Positions 17,450 through 27,017 of a stretch of 64,000 bases of DNA are shown here, piece after piece (the stretch's first letter is position 1; the number at the start of each line of letters is the position of its first letter). Made by a program: the position numbers and the translations under genes. The DNA lies in NCBI RefSeq assembly GCF_004001325.1, contig NZ_AP018722.1, positions 496,001 to 560,000 of the forward strand. The letters are read 5' to 3'. The notes under the pieces were generated by a model, which saw nothing but the letters and a program-made list of their open reading frames with translations, was not told where the DNA came from and made no database searches. Source of the stretch: Thiomicrorhabdus aquaedulcis. Its GTDB lineage: Bacteria; Pseudomonadota; Gammaproteobacteria; Thiomicrospirales; Thiomicrospiraceae.

Positions 17450-18421
17450 ATGAGTGGGTCAGCGGTGGAAAAGCTTAAATATTTACCGGCCAGTTTTTTT
17501 GGCATGATTATGGGGTTAACAGGCTTTAGCATTGCCGTGTTAAAAGTAGACGCATTTTTTAGCGTGGGTCAGCTGTTTGGGTTGGCCATGATTGGGTTGT
17601 CGAGTTTGCTGTTTTTAGTGTTGCTGAGTGCCTATCTAACCAAGGTGATTAAATACACCGACGCGTTTTGGGAAGAGATGAAGCACCCGGTTAAAATGAA
17701 TTTTGTGCCAGCGATTAGTATTAGTTTAATTTTGTTAAGCATCGCTTATCACTCTGTGGGTTTGGATGCGGTGGCGCAGTGGTTTTGGACAATCGGGGCG
17801 ATTTTGCACATTACATTAACGTTGTGGGTGTTGTACAACTGGATTCACCACGACTTTTTTCAAATTGAACACTCAAATCCCGCTTGGTTTATACCGATTG
17901 TGGGAAATATATTGGTGCCCATTAGCGGCGTGCATTACGCGCCCGAAGACGTAAGTTGGTTTTTCTTTGCCATTGGTATTGTGTTTTGGCCGGTGCTGTT
18001 TGCTATTTTGTTAAATCGCATTGTGTTTCACACGGCCATTGCTGAACGGTTGATTCCAACGTTGTTTATTTTTATTGCACCACCGGCGGTTGGGTTTATC
18101 TCTTATGTGACCTTAAACGGCGGCGAAGTAGACAGTTTTGCTAAGATTTTGTACTTTTTTGGTTTGTTCACCACCTTGTTAATGGCGGTGTCGGTGGGCA
18201 AGTTTGTTAAGCTTAACTTTGCGCTGTCATGGTGGGCGTATACGTTTCCGTTGGCGGCCATGTCGATTGCGTCGTTTTTAATGGGCGCGGCCACCAGCCA
18301 ACTGTTTTACGCCTACATTGGGGTGTTTATTTTGAGCTTGCTCACCATTATGATTACGCTGTTTTTGGTTAAAACCGTTAAAGCGGTGGCGGCAGGTAAA
18401 GTGTGCACGGCCGATCATTAA
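17450..18421 (+). CDS. SLAC1/TDT-family anion transporter (TehA-like)
   Basis: A 323-residue polytopic protein with about ten membrane helices of the tellurite-resistance/dicarboxylate transporter (TDT, SLAC1) family. It starts with LKYLPASFFGMIMGLTGFS, the usual first helix, and has HPVKMNFVPAISISLILLS, equivalent to the conserved segment after helix 2. Family members are anion channels or efflux proteins (malate, sulfite, tellurite); the substrate cannot be told here. ATG 17450 is preferred over an upstream TTG at 17423 because TGGAGAAAAGCA lies directly before it. It is followed by a strong terminator. Confidence 0.85.
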   Translation: MSGSAVEKLKYLPASFFGMIMGLTGFSIAVLKVDAFFSVGQLFGLAMIGLSSLLFLVLLSAYLTKVIKYTDAFWEEMKHPVKMNFVPAISISLILLSIAYHSVGLDAVAQWFWTIGAILHITLTLWVLYNWIHHDFFQIEHSNPAWFIPIVGNILVPISGVHYAPEDVSWFFFAIGIVFWPVLFAILLNRIVFHTAIAERLIPTLFIFIAPPAVGFISYVTLNGGEVDSFAKILYFFGLFTTLLMAVSVGKFVKLNFALSWWAYTFPLAAMSIASFLMGAATSQLFYAYIGVFILSLLTIMITLFLVKTVKAVAAGKVCTADH

Positions 18422-18478
18422 CCTTGTGATGCCATGTTGGTAAACGAAGGCCGGTAAAAAGAGCCTAAAAAGGATATA

Positions 18479-18515
18479 AAAAAAGGAGCGCATTAATATA
18501 ATGCGCTCCTTTTTT
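18479..18515. terminator. Intrinsic terminator, bidirectional
   Basis: A perfect hairpin: GGAGCGCATTA pairs with TAATGCGCTCC across a three-base loop, flanked by A6 and T6. It separates the plus-strand transporter from the minus-strand DUF2986-like gene and can serve both. Confidence 0.92.
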
Positions 18516-18530
18516 ATTTGGGCGATTTGA

Positions 18531-18704
18531 TTATTCGGCAACAACCTGATTTTCAGGCTCGTTTGGTGCTGGGCTTTGCGCGTCTTGAGCCATCGCGGCG
18601 CGATCGGCTTTGCAGATGTACGGCGGTTTTTTGGGCTGTTTTTTGGCTTGCGCTTGTTTTACAAATTTTTCGACTTTAAGGCGAATTTTTTTACGTCGGT
18701 TCAT
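18531..18704 (-). CDS. DUF2986-like small basic protein
   Basis: A 57-residue ORF beginning MNRRKKIRLKVEKFVKQAQA, then AKKQPKKPPYICKADRAAMA, with an acidic tail. The basic N-terminus and the YICKADRA block resemble the small DUF2986 family of gammaproteobacteria, whose function is unknown. The assignment is from memory of the family pattern. The gene sits between the preceding terminator and the exonuclease gene and is read on the minus strand. No clear ribosome site was found. Confidence 0.6.
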   Translation of the reverse strand: MNRRKKIRLKVEKFVKQAQAKKQPKKPPYICKADRAAMAQDAQSPAPNEPENQVVAE

Positions 18705-18765
18705 GGCGGAGTCATCTTGGTTTGTTTGGGGTTTAAAAATGTGATTATACCTTAGTGCACTTGTA

Positions 18766-19656
18766 TTAGCCCGCGCGCACCGAAAAACTGTCGGTGGCGC
18801 TTAGCTTAATCACTTTGGGGTTGGGGGTGTTGTGTTCAATCAGCCAAGCCAGTTCGGTTTGTAATTTTGGCTCGTCCAGTAAGATTTGCCAAACGCGTTC
18901 GTTGGCGTTCCAGCGATAACCGCGACTGCGTAACGCGTCTTTAAGGTCAAACGGCGCTCCCGTGGCTTTTAACAGCGATTTGGGTTGGCGAACCGCTTGC
19001 AATAAATAGTGCAACGCCGGTCTTGCTTCGGTGGATATGGGCTGAGACAGCAGTTGGCACAAGGCTTGAACGTCGTCTAATGCGCGGTGCGCGCCGTAAA
19101 AAAACTGCCCGACTTTCCAGCATAAAAACTCTTGCGAACGCGAGCTTACCTGTGCAAGATTTTGCCAATCAATTTGGGCGACCGAACAGCCCCAAATTTT
19201 AGTGATAAACACCGGGTCATGCCGTTCTAACACGGGGCGGTCAAAGCCGGCATTGTGTGCCACGCACAGTTGGACGTCGGCCAAATCGGCCGCAACGGTG
19301 TCCCATGGAATGCGGTGACCTTGTACATCGGCCAGGGTTAAACCGGTGACTTGGGTGACTTCGGCCGAAATCTCGCCGTTGGGTTCGTTTAAAAAGTTTT
19401 GCGCGCTCAGTACGCGGTACAAATGGCCGTGCGAATCAAATTCTATAATTTGATAACCCAGTTCAATGATTTCGCATACTTGGGTGTCTAATCCGGTGGT
19501 TTCGGTGTCAATGATGCACACTTTGTGCAAAGGCCGATCGTCGATGGGCGAATTAAATTGGGTTTTTGCGGCAAGTTTGCTTAACACCTGGTATTGACCC
19601 GATTGGGTGAGTTGCTCGGCGCAGGCCTGAAGTTGTTGGGGCGTGGAATCGGTCAT
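18766..19656 (-). CDS. DEDDh 3'-5' exonuclease family protein
   Basis: A 296-residue protein with a DnaQ-like exonuclease domain (about residues 44-200). The DEDDh motifs are complete: IDTETTGLD (Exo I), CVAHNAGFDRPVL (Exo II) and HRALDDVQAL (Exo III with the catalytic His). The region after residue 205 is a small domain with SRGYRWNANERVWQI, often found fused to such exonucleases. It is likely a DNA or RNA trimming nuclease rather than the polymerase III epsilon subunit. It forms a minus-strand cluster with the HIRAN and pseudouridine synthase genes, 14 bases downstream of the HIRAN gene. Confidence 0.85.
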   Translation of the reverse strand: MTDSTPQQLQACAEQLTQSGQYQVLSKLAAKTQFNSPIDDRPLHKVCIIDTETTGLDTQVCEIIELGYQIIEFDSHGHLYRVLSAQNFLNEPNGEISAEVTQVTGLTLADVQGHRIPWDTVAADLADVQLCVAHNAGFDRPVLERHDPVFITKIWGCSVAQIDWQNLAQVSSRSQEFLCWKVGQFFYGAHRALDDVQALCQLLSQPISTEARPALHYLLQAVRQPKSLLKATGAPFDLKDALRSRGYRWNANERVWQILLDEPKLQTELAWLIEHNTPNPKVIKLSATDSFSVRAG

Positions 19657-19670
19657 GGAAAAGTTCCTAT

Positions 19671-20126
19671 TTATAAAGTGAATGATTTAATCCAGTAGTG
19701 TAAACGCTGTATACGATTTTGTTGACGTAATAAAAAACACCATAACAGCATTTTAAACGCCTTTAACCAGGCCTGGTCAAAGCTTAGTTGACACTCTATT
19801 TGCAGTCGCGGCGCCGTGCGAACGGGGGCAGTCAGCATTAAACGATACGCGGGTGCTGCGTGAGTTTTTTGCTGTGCAAACTCGCTCATGGCGAGTGTTG
19901 GGTGTATAACGCGTGCTAGTTGTCTGGGAACATAACCGATGAGCAGGCCTGGTAAGTTGGCCTGATGAGACGGCAGCCAAATCTGCACGGCATAAGGGTC
20001 AAAGGCGTTATCGGGTTCGGTTTTAAGCGTTAAGGTGGTGTTGGGCGTAAGCCGGTGTTGCTCCATGGCCAATTGCGCGGCGTAATAAAAAGTGCCTTTG
20101 ATCATAAAGCGATATTTTTTAATCAT
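19671..20126 (-). CDS. HIRAN domain protein
   Basis: A 151-residue protein whose N-terminal 110 residues match the HIRAN domain: FMIKGTFYYAAQ, LKTEPDNAFDPYAVQIWL and IGYVPRQLARVI. HIRAN domains bind 3' single-stranded DNA ends in eukaryotic HLTF; stand-alone bacterial versions are uncharacterized. Its start overlaps the upstream pseudouridine synthase by 8 bases and the exonuclease follows 14 bases later. A DNA-end function with the exonuclease is plausible but inferred. Two CAGGCCTG palindromes (19765, 19941) lie inside it. Confidence 0.82.
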   Translation of the reverse strand: MIKKYRFMIKGTFYYAAQLAMEQHRLTPNTTLTLKTEPDNAFDPYAVQIWLPSHQANLPGLLIGYVPRQLARVIHPTLAMSEFAQQKTHAAPAYRLMLTAPVRTAPRLQIECQLSFDQAWLKAFKMLLWCFLLRQQNRIQRLHYWIKSFTL

Positions 20127-21111
20127 TAGACTTTGGTGACATTAGTGACATCGGTGGCGGGTCTAAAATATCGAGTAAATCTAACTGCGATTCACTCAAT
20201 TCAAAATGGTGCAACGCTTGGCTTATCGGGCAGGTAAAACGCAATTGATAGGCGGTGAGTTGGCAGTTTGGGCGTTGTGCGAGTGTGGCATCTTGCTGCG
20301 CATCACCGTATAAACGGTCGCCCATAATGGGTAGGCCTACAGCGGCTAAATGGCGTCTAATTTGGTGTTTGCGCCCGGTATCAATGGCGATGGCAACTCG
20401 CGCCATACCAACGCCTTGAGAGCGTAACGTTAGGTGGCTGATGGCCGATTTGTCGTCAATGGGTTGGGTTAGGGTTAGCGTGCCTTGAATGTTGAGCGTG
20501 TCGCCCCAATTGCCCCATACATTGGCTTGATAGGTCTTGTGAATTTGACCGGTTTCAAAGTAATGGCTGAGGGTTTGCGCCATTTTTTTAGTGTGCGCCA
20601 ATAACATTAACCCCGCCGTGGCGCGGTCTAAACGGTGCACAATCCAGGCCTGGCGAGTTTGACCGTTGGGCGCGTAATGCATCTCAACCCAGCGATACAG
20701 CGCGGTAAAATCACCCCATTTAGAACCTTGCGACAGCATGCCGCGTGGTTTTATCCACACCGAATAATCGCCAAAATCTGCCACTAAAGTAGCCGGTGGC
20801 ACGGTTTGGTTAAGCACATTGGGTTGGTAATAAAAATCGAGTGTGTCGCCTACGGCCAAGACTTTTTTGACTCGTCGTAAACGCACCGTTTTAGTGTGAG
20901 TGATTAAAGAGTGGCCATTGTGCTGGGTGTAAGGCGTATGCCATACCGCGCCTTTATCAAAACACGCCTTAAGCTGTTGTTTGCTAAGCGGCTCCAGCGT
21001 GCTGGGTTGTCCTTGCGTAAACACCCAGTCTAAAGCAGATACGCCCGGTTGATTAATGGGGATGTGAGCGTGGTGAAGTGCAGAAGGGTCGGTGGGCATA
21101 AGATGGCTCAT
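20119..21111 (-). CDS. RluA-family pseudouridine synthase
   Basis: A 330-residue pseudouridine synthase. The catalytic motif HRLDRATAGLMLLA (near residue 158) holds the catalytic Asp, and TGRKHQIRRHLAAVGLPIMGDRLYG (near 253) is the second family motif. An N-terminal region of about 90 residues has the weak S4-like pattern seen in several RluA-type enzymes. The target RNA cannot be told. It is the first gene of the minus-strand group with the HIRAN and exonuclease genes. Confidence 0.87.
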   Translation of the reverse strand: MSHLMPTDPSALHHAHIPINQPGVSALDWVFTQGQPSTLEPLSKQQLKACFDKGAVWHTPYTQHNGHSLITHTKTVRLRRVKKVLAVGDTLDFYYQPNVLNQTVPPATLVADFGDYSVWIKPRGMLSQGSKWGDFTALYRWVEMHYAPNGQTRQAWIVHRLDRATAGLMLLAHTKKMAQTLSHYFETGQIHKTYQANVWGNWGDTLNIQGTLTLTQPIDDKSAISHLTLRSQGVGMARVAIAIDTGRKHQIRRHLAAVGLPIMGDRLYGDAQQDATLAQRPNCQLTAYQLRFTCPISQALHHFELSESQLDLLDILDPPPMSLMSPKSND

Positions 21112-21350
21112 AAAAGGGCTAAGGTCTGGCGATGGGTTGATGCAAAAGAGATATTATAATCTGCGCCAAGTTTGGTCTTTCACTAATGTAGATTTTATTT
21201 GCAGCGCGGTACAAAGACGGTTTAGGGTGTTTTAAACGCGAAAACCAGTGCTTAAATTCTCTTTAAAATAGGCATTAATGCCTGTTAAAAAGGTTTTTCT
21301 TTTTAAAAAACCGCCTATAATGCCAAAATAAACGTGTAAAGGATTTAATC

Positions 21351-22585
21351 ATGCAACATCATCTATTGTTAAATCAACAACCTATTTTAAATGCACAAAA
21401 ACAGCTGTACGCCTATCAGTTAACCCTTGAAAAAATGCCTGGGATTGAACTTAATGCCGAGCAATGGGAAAACGAGCTCACTGCTTTGTGCGACAGTTTA
21501 CGTAATCACATTGGGCTGGAAAGCTTAGGGTCGGGTAAGCCGGTATTTTATCGCGCGCCAGCCGCATTTTTAAGATTGGCGTTGTTGCCAAAAGTGGCCG
21601 ATTTAAATCATTTAATGGTAGAAATAGGGTTAGAGGTGTTAAAAGACACCGTTACTTTAAACGCCCTAAAAGAGATGATGCAAGCAGGTGTAAAGATTGC
21701 TGTAGCCAATTACCTACCCACCGCTGAACATGACAAACTTTTGAGCATTGCTAAAACCGTTAAGATAAACGCCGCCCAAATTAATCCCGTACAAGCGTCT
21801 TACATAATAACCAAGCTTAAGGATAAAGGGGTAAACGCAGTAATAAGTGGGCTTGAAGAAGAAGACGCTTTTGTGGATTACTTAGCCGCCGGTGCTGATT
21901 ATTTTCAAGGTTACTTTTTTACCAATCCCATTGTTTCAGCGCAAAAACAAATTGCCAGCAATCAATTAGCCATGCTTAAGTTATTGGCAGAGGTTAATAA
22001 TCCCGAGGCCAGTTTTGAAAATATTGTGGCCATTGTAGGCTCTGATGTAGGGTTAACTCATAAACTCTTAGCGGCCATTAATCACCCCAGTAATGGCCTA
22101 GCCAAAGTGATTGAAACCCTAAAAGATGCGGTCACTTTTATGGGATTAAAACGCTTAAAGTTTTGGGTGAATATGATGATGCTCTCCGAGATTGACGATG
22201 TTCCGATGGCATTGTTAACCACGGCGTTGGTGCGCGCCAAGTTTTTAGAAACCATGGCCGAGGTATCGGGTGTCGGTGCACAAAAAGAGCGTTATTTTAT
22301 GGTGGGATTGTTTTCAACCTTAAACGCTTTTTTAAAAGCGCCTATGGCCGATATTGTGGATCATTTGCCCTTGTCGGCTGAAATTAAATTGGCATTGTTA
22401 CAGCAAACGGCCAGCGCAGGTGGGGTAATGGGGGGGCACTTGCCGTGGTGCGCGCGTTTGAACAGGGTAATACCCAGTTTTTTATGCGCGGCTATCAGGG
22501 CATGGACGTTATGCAAATTTCTAGTGCGTATATGAACGCTAACGGTTGGTCACAAAAAACCTTGGCGAGCTTAAAAGCAGCTTAA
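21351..22585 (+). CDS. EAL-like/HDOD signalling protein (YuxH family), apparent frameshift
   Basis: A protein of about 411 residues when read across a break. The N-terminal half is a degenerate EAL-type domain (LLLNQQPILNAQKQLYAYQL; the expected EAL catalytic residues are not evident). From about residue 200 it is an HDOD domain (QLAMLKLLAEVNNPEASF, VGLTHKLLAAINHP). Family members act in signalling without known phosphodiesterase activity. The open frame stops at 22535; adding one G to the seven-G run at 22430-22436 restores GGALAVVRAFEQGNTQFFMR and runs to the stop at 22583-22585. A TATAAT at 21316 may be its promoter -10. Confidence 0.78.
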
Positions 22586-22730
22586 TGGCAGCATTAATGG
22601 CGCAGACTGTTTTAATTAAACGCGCTACTCATTAATTAAAGCTTGAAAGGTAATAAAAAAACCTTATATTAAGCACAAGAGATTTTTGATGTCTTGTTGA
22701 TTACCGTTAAATCTTCAAAGGAGAATAACA

Positions 22731-23627
22731 ATGAAGCGTATAGGTTTATTTTTACTGACGAACATCGCGGTGATAGCCGTTGCCATGTTAGTCATGAATT
22801 TGTTAGGCGTAGGCAATTACATGGAAGGTACCAGTTTAAATCTGGGTAACTTGTTTATGTTTGCCTTAATTTTTGGTTTTGCTGGGTCGTTTGTGTCGTT
22901 AGCCATGTCAAAGTGGATGGCCAAAATGAGCACTGGCGCCAAAGTGATTGAACAACCACGCAATGCCGATGAAACCTGGTTGCTTGAAACGGTAGCGCGT
23001 CAAGCCGCTAAAGCCGGCATTAAAACCCCAGAAGTGGCTATTTATGACTCACCAGAGCCCAATGCGTTTGCAACCGGCATGACTAAAAACAAATCGCTGG
23101 TGGCGGTGTCTACCGGTTTATTACGCAGCATGCGTCAAAACGAAGTAGAAGCGGTATTGGGTCACGAAGTAGCCCATATTGCCAATGGCGACATGGTAAC
23201 CATGGCGTTGTTGCAAGGCGTTGTGAACACCTTTGTAATCTTCTTTGCCAAAATAGTGGCGTACGTGGTGGATCGCGTGATTTTGAAAAACCAAGAAGAA
23301 GGCCACAGTTGGACGTTTATTATTGTTGATATGGTTGCGCAAATTTTCTTTGGTATTTTGGCCAGCATGATTACCATGTGGTTCTCACGCAAACGTGAGT
23401 TTCATGCCGACAACGGCGGGGCGTATTTAGCCGGCAAAGAAAACATGATTGCCGCGTTAAAGCGTTTGCAAACCATGCAACCAGGTGTGTTGCCTGATCA
23501 AATGGCGGCATTTGGTATTTCGGCTGGTGGCAGTAAATTTGGTGCGTTGTTTATGTCGCATCCGCCATTAGAAGAACGTATTGCGGCGTTAGAAGCCACA
23601 CCACAAAGTGCGTTAAAAGTAGCTTAA
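22731..23627 (+). CDS. htpX: Membrane protease HtpX
   Basis: A 298-residue M48B metalloprotease of the inner membrane that degrades misfolded membrane proteins. Two N-terminal helices, [20 protein letters not shown], the zinc motif [14 protein letters not shown] (near residue 142) and [20 protein letters not shown] (third ligand) match E. coli-type HtpX in length and order. A GGAG ribosome site precedes ATG 22731 and an intrinsic terminator follows. It is a second M48 protease, distinct from the lemA-linked one at 15263. Confidence 0.95.
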   Translation: MKRIGLFLLTNIAVIAVAMLVMNLLGVGNYMEGTSLNLGNLFMFALIFGFAGSFVSLAMSKWMAKMSTGAKVIEQPRNADETWLLETVARQAAKAGIKTPEVAIYDSPEPNAFATGMTKNKSLVAVSTGLLRSMRQNEVEAVLGHEVAHIANGDMVTMALLQGVVNTFVIFFAKIVAYVVDRVILKNQEEGHSWTFIIVDMVAQIFFGILASMITMWFSRKREFHADNGGAYLAGKENMIAALKRLQTMQPGVLPDQMAAFGISAGGSKFGALFMSHPPLEERIAALEATPQSALKVA

Positions 23628-23657
23628 TTTTTAAAAACGCATACGTTACTTAGTAAC

Positions 23658-23696
23658 AAAAAAAGCCTCGTTAGAATAGTCTAGCGGGGCTTTTTT
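23658..23696. terminator. Intrinsic terminator after htpX
   Basis: AAAAAAGCCTCGTTAGA pairs with TCTAGCGGGGCTTTTTT (two G-T pairs) over a four-base loop. It ends htpX on the plus strand and could also stop minus-strand transcripts from yraN. Confidence 0.88.
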
Positions 23697-23748
23697 GTTT
23701 CTAGCGTAAAGCGGGCAATCATAGGCGGCAATACAATTAAACAGCTGT

Positions 23749-24123
23749 TTAAAAAGCACTAAACGCGTTTTGAATCCACAGCGGTTGGGTTTGTTGGTCT
23801 AAAAAGGTGAGTACATCAAATTGCATTTGGTGTTGAGTGTATTGAGGGTGTTTGAGTAGAAACAGTTGTGCGCATTTGATAATGCGTTGTTGTTTTGTGC
23901 GGGTAACAAACTCGGCCGGATGGCCATGTAAGGCATTTTTACGGTATTTGACCTCAAAAAACGTGAGTCGTGCATGGCCATGTGCTGTGTGATGTTCGCC
24001 AATTAAATCAATTTCACCGCCTTTACAGCGGTAGTTTTGGGCGATGATATGAATACCTTGCTGGTTTAACCATTGTTTGGCTTGCTGTTCTTTAGCAAGC
24101 CCTAGGGCTAAAAAGTTAAACAC
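23749..24123 (-). CDS. yraN: YraN family (UPF0102) nuclease-like protein
   Basis: A 124-residue UPF0102 protein with a restriction-endonuclease-like fold: GLAKEQQAKQWLNQQG at the start, then NYRCKGGEIDLIGEHH and LTFFEVKYR, giving the E...D...ExK pattern. The function is unknown; a structure-specific nuclease role is suspected for the family. It follows lpoA as in many gammaproteobacteria. The start context overlaps a GTG-rich stretch, and ATG 24123 fits the family. Confidence 0.9.
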   Translation of the reverse strand: MFNFLALGLAKEQQAKQWLNQQGIHIIAQNYRCKGGEIDLIGEHHTAHGHARLTFFEVKYRKNALHGHPAEFVTRTKQQRIIKCAQLFLLKHPQYTQHQMQFDVLTFLDQQTQPLWIQNAFSAF

Positions 24124-24163
24124 GGTTGGATAAACTTTATGCGCTCTGTGTTTATTATGTGCG

Positions 24164-25666
24164 TCACTGTGTTACCAGTGCTTCAATTTGCCCGGCGCTG
24201 TTGTAGGTCGCCCAAATTAAGCGCTGGCTAACCTCATTGTTTTTTAGGCGCAACCAGCCTGTTTGACCTTGGTTAAGCTGCTCTCCTAGCTGCATTTTGG
24301 ACAGGTGGTTGGCCACCATATAGGCATCCCAGCCGTAGGCTTCAAATGCGCTGGTTAAGTTTTGACGGTTGATGGCCGCAGGTGCTGTTAAAAAATGTAC
24401 GCCTTTTAAATCGGGGTGCGCTTCTGGGTTAGCAAAGTTTTGCGGTGCTAAGTTAATGCCGCCGTACACCGGAACTTTAAGTTCGTAGTATGCAAACATT
24501 GGCAATATGCTGGCGGCACGGGATGCGTCGTCCAATAATATAATGGCTTCTAAGTCTTGACGCGTGCGCGGAAAAAATTCAACTGAACGGCCAATGGTAT
24601 TGCGTAATGTGTCGGCACGATTTTTACTGTCGGCTTGCTGAATAAACTCACCTAAAACATCGTTAAGCTTGGGTTGGTTGTCTGTGTAAACTTGCAACGT
24701 GACATGATGTTGCGCATCGCTTAACCAGGCCTGTTTAATTTCATTGGCCAATTTGGTTTGTGCCGCGCGGTCACTGGTTAATATGGCAATGCGTTTTACA
24801 CCCTTTTGGTTGAGTTGTTCAATAATCTGCTGGGCTTCATTAGCGGCTTTAAAGTTAAATTGAGTAAACGGTGCTTGCCCAATGTGGTTAAGGGCAATGA
24901 TGCTGGGGTCGTTAAACGTTAACATTTTAGTGACCGCTTCCTTGGTTAACGGTCCAATAATGCGTTGTGCTCCAGCCTGTTTGGCTTGACGGTATAAAGA
25001 GTCTATTTGATTGATGTTTGAGGAGTCATAAAACTCAATACGCGTATTGTCACCTGAAGCTTGTTGAGCTTTGGTAATCCCGTTGCGAATTTGCTCACTA
25101 ATCGGTTGAAACTTTCCTTCAAGGGGTAAAAAAACAGCGATGTGGTCTAAGTCTTTTTGTGGGGTTAACAGCGCCATTAAATGGCCGTACAAATTATGCA
25201 CATAAATGGCGTTTAAAAACTGTTGGCGCACTTTAGGCAAGTTGTTTTTGGGATTGTCGCCTTGCATGGCTTTAATTAAAACGCCCCATGCCATAACGTG
25301 CTCTTTGCTGTTTTGAGCGAGTTTATCGACACTTTGGGGTGGTATTGAGCTAAGCACACGCCACATTTGCTGTTCTATGTCGGCTTGTTGTTGGGGTGTG
25401 GCTAAGTGCCAAGTTTGGGTGTTTAGCTCAATATATTTGGGCCAATCTTTTTGTTTTTGCGCCTGTTTCATTTGGCCGGTTAGCTGGCTAATGCTTACGG
25501 GCTTGCTTTGGGGCAGGGGAAGAGCGCTAATGGTTTCGGGTGCCCGACTGTCTTGTTGGTCACGTGGAACCGGCGGCGATGCACAGCCGCTTAGATGCAG
25601 GATGACCACGCCTAAAAGCAGGTGGATAAGGTGTTTTAAACGAATAAGTGGGGTGATGAAATTCAT
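24164..25666 (-). CDS. lpoA: Penicillin-binding protein activator LpoA (LppC family)
   Basis: A 500-residue lipoprotein. The signal peptide ends in the lipobox LSGC (Cys near residue 28), predicting an outer-membrane anchor. A short helical N-terminal region is followed by an LppC-type periplasmic binding-protein-like domain starting at HIAVFLPLEGKFQPISEQIR (near residue 177) and containing IIGPLTKEAVTKML. LpoA activates the synthase PBP1a. It is shorter than E. coli LpoA because the N-terminal TPR region is reduced. The lpoA-yraN pair divergent from rsmI is the standard gammaproteobacterial arrangement. Confidence 0.9.
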   Translation of the reverse strand: MNFITPLIRLKHLIHLLLGVVILHLSGCASPPVPRDQQDSRAPETISALPLPQSKPVSISQLTGQMKQAQKQKDWPKYIELNTQTWHLATPQQQADIEQQMWRVLSSIPPQSVDKLAQNSKEHVMAWGVLIKAMQGDNPKNNLPKVRQQFLNAIYVHNLYGHLMALLTPQKDLDHIAVFLPLEGKFQPISEQIRNGITKAQQASGDNTRIEFYDSSNINQIDSLYRQAKQAGAQRIIGPLTKEAVTKMLTFNDPSIIALNHIGQAPFTQFNFKAANEAQQIIEQLNQKGVKRIAILTSDRAAQTKLANEIKQAWLSDAQHHVTLQVYTDNQPKLNDVLGEFIQQADSKNRADTLRNTIGRSVEFFPRTRQDLEAIILLDDASRAASILPMFAYYELKVPVYGGINLAPQNFANPEAHPDLKGVHFLTAPAAINRQNLTSAFEAYGWDAYMVANHLSKMQLGEQLNQGQTGWLRLKNNEVSQRLIWATYNSAGQIEALVTQ

Positions 25667-25711
25667 TTTCTTATAGAATGTCGTAGTTAATCGTAGCCTA
25701 ATTATATCGTA

Positions 25712-25755
25712 GAGACCTCTGAACGAGTGGATTGTCGGTAAAAAATGGTTAAATT
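25712..25755. repeat. Solo left end of the short inverted-repeat element
   Basis: This 44-base stretch in the lpoA-rsmI gap closely matches the left end of the 159-bp element at 29158 (GAG, CTTTG/CTCTG, ACGAGTGGAT, then CGGT and AAAAATGGTTAAA). No matching right end lies nearby, so it is a truncated copy. Confidence 0.75.
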
Positions 25756-25796
25756 AAGCGTCTTTTTATTTTACAGTGGTTTTTTAAGAGTGTTGT

Positions 25797-26726
25797 ATGA
25801 CTGAATTTTTACCCCAACCCCAACCCCAACCCGAAGCTGAGCAGTCTTTGCGCTTTGTTCAAGATAGTTTTATCGATGCGAGCGTGACAGGCACCTTGTT
25901 TATAGTGGCCACGCCCATTGGAAATTTAAACGACATTAGTACACGTGCGATTGAGACTTTGCAAAAAGTGCATTGGATTGCGGCTGAAGACACACGGCAC
26001 AGTAAATCTCTGTTAAACGCATTGGGGGTTTCTACGCCCATGTTGAGTTTGCACGACCACAATGAGCAATTTCGTGCCGAACAGTTGCTAACACGTTTAT
26101 TGGCCGGTGAAAATGGCGCGTTAATTTCAGACGCCGGCACCCCTCTTATTAACGACCCTGGGTTTCATTTGGTTAAGTTGCTGCGCCAACAGAAAATTAA
26201 AGTGGTGCCTATTCCCGGTGCCAGTGCGGTGATTACTGCCTTGTGCGCCGCAGGCTTGCCCACCAATCGCTTTAGTTATGAAGGGTTTTTACCCGCCAAA
26301 TCGGCCAAGCGGTTGGATGTTTTAAGCGCTTTGCAAAACGACACGCGCACCTTGGTGTTTTACGAGTCGCCGCATAGAGTGTTGGATAGCTTAGCGGCCA
26401 TGCGTGAGGCTTTTGGTGCGGCGCGTCAAATGGTGTCAGCGCGTGAAATGACCAAACAGTTTGAGCAGTTTGTTTCGGGCACGGTGGATGAAGTGTTGAA
26501 TTACTATAATGAACACCCCGACAAAGTGCGTGGCGAATTTGTGCTGATGGTCATGGGGGCGGTGGCACAAGACGCACCAGAAGTAACCGAACAAGATGGT
26601 TTAATTAACCTAATGTTACAGCAAGCGTTGCCAGTTAAACAAATTACCGACATTGTGTCGCAATACAGTGGGCTCAAGAAAAAAGCGGTGTATAACCGGG
26701 TTTTGCAGTTAAAAGAGTTGATTTAG
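25797..26726 (+). CDS. rsmI: 16S rRNA (cytidine-2'-O)-methyltransferase RsmI
   Basis: A 309-residue tetrapyrrole-methylase-fold enzyme that 2'-O-methylates C1402 of 16S rRNA. Motifs seen: TLFIVATPIGNLNDISTRA, AAEDTRHSKSLL, LISDAGTPLINDPG, VVPIPGASAVITALCAAGLP and the family end KKKAVYNRVLQLKEL. The N-terminus carries a QPQPQP extension encoded by a 6-base CCCCAA repeat (25812-25832), so the length of the tail may vary between strains. The gene is divergent from lpoA. Confidence 0.95.
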   Translation: MTEFLPQPQPQPEAEQSLRFVQDSFIDASVTGTLFIVATPIGNLNDISTRAIETLQKVHWIAAEDTRHSKSLLNALGVSTPMLSLHDHNEQFRAEQLLTRLLAGENGALISDAGTPLINDPGFHLVKLLRQQKIKVVPIPGASAVITALCAAGLPTNRFSYEGFLPAKSAKRLDVLSALQNDTRTLVFYESPHRVLDSLAAMREAFGAARQMVSAREMTKQFEQFVSGTVDEVLNYYNEHPDKVRGEFVLMVMGAVAQDAPEVTEQDGLINLMLQQALPVKQITDIVSQYSGLKKKAVYNRVLQLKELI

Positions 26727-26774
26727 GCTTTTATAACGCTGCGCCTAGCGTAGATGAATTGCGTGGGTAAAAAG

Positions 26775-26804
26775 GTACAAGCCCGATTCTGGAAGGGCTT
26801 GTAC
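26775..26804 (-). terminator. Hairpin with T-run on the minus side
   Basis: GTACAAGCCC pairs perfectly with GGGCTTGTAC across a ten-base loop. On the minus strand the stem is followed by CTTTTTACCC, so it could be an intrinsic terminator for minus-strand transcription from the pirin side. On the plus strand no T-run follows. Confidence 0.6.
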
Positions 26805-26999
26805 GCATTCCTCACAATAATTGACAGATAAAAGAGGAAAAAATCAGTGCATGCGGTATTTAAATAAGCATTTTTAAATAACCAGGTACGCTGTAAAATT
26901 TTCGGTAAAAACGTTATATCCAAAAGAACATAACGAATATTAGACCAAAAAAAACACCAAATCAAGCTTTTTATAAGCTTAATGTTGGCGTTTTTTAAG

Positions 27000-27017
27000 T
27001 TGACCAGGCCTGGTCAA
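27000..27017. repeat. 18-bp CAGGCCTG palindrome
   Basis: A perfect palindrome TTGACCAGGCCTGGTCAA containing the exact 14-mer. It lies between convergent rsmI and pirin, 40 bases after the pirin stop on its coding strand. Confidence 0.85.

Noticed and set aside
26723-26965. 80-codon minus-strand ORF between rsmI and the pirin gene
   Set aside because: Composition is AT-driven and the frame crosses a hairpin; no ribosome site or conserved motif was seen.
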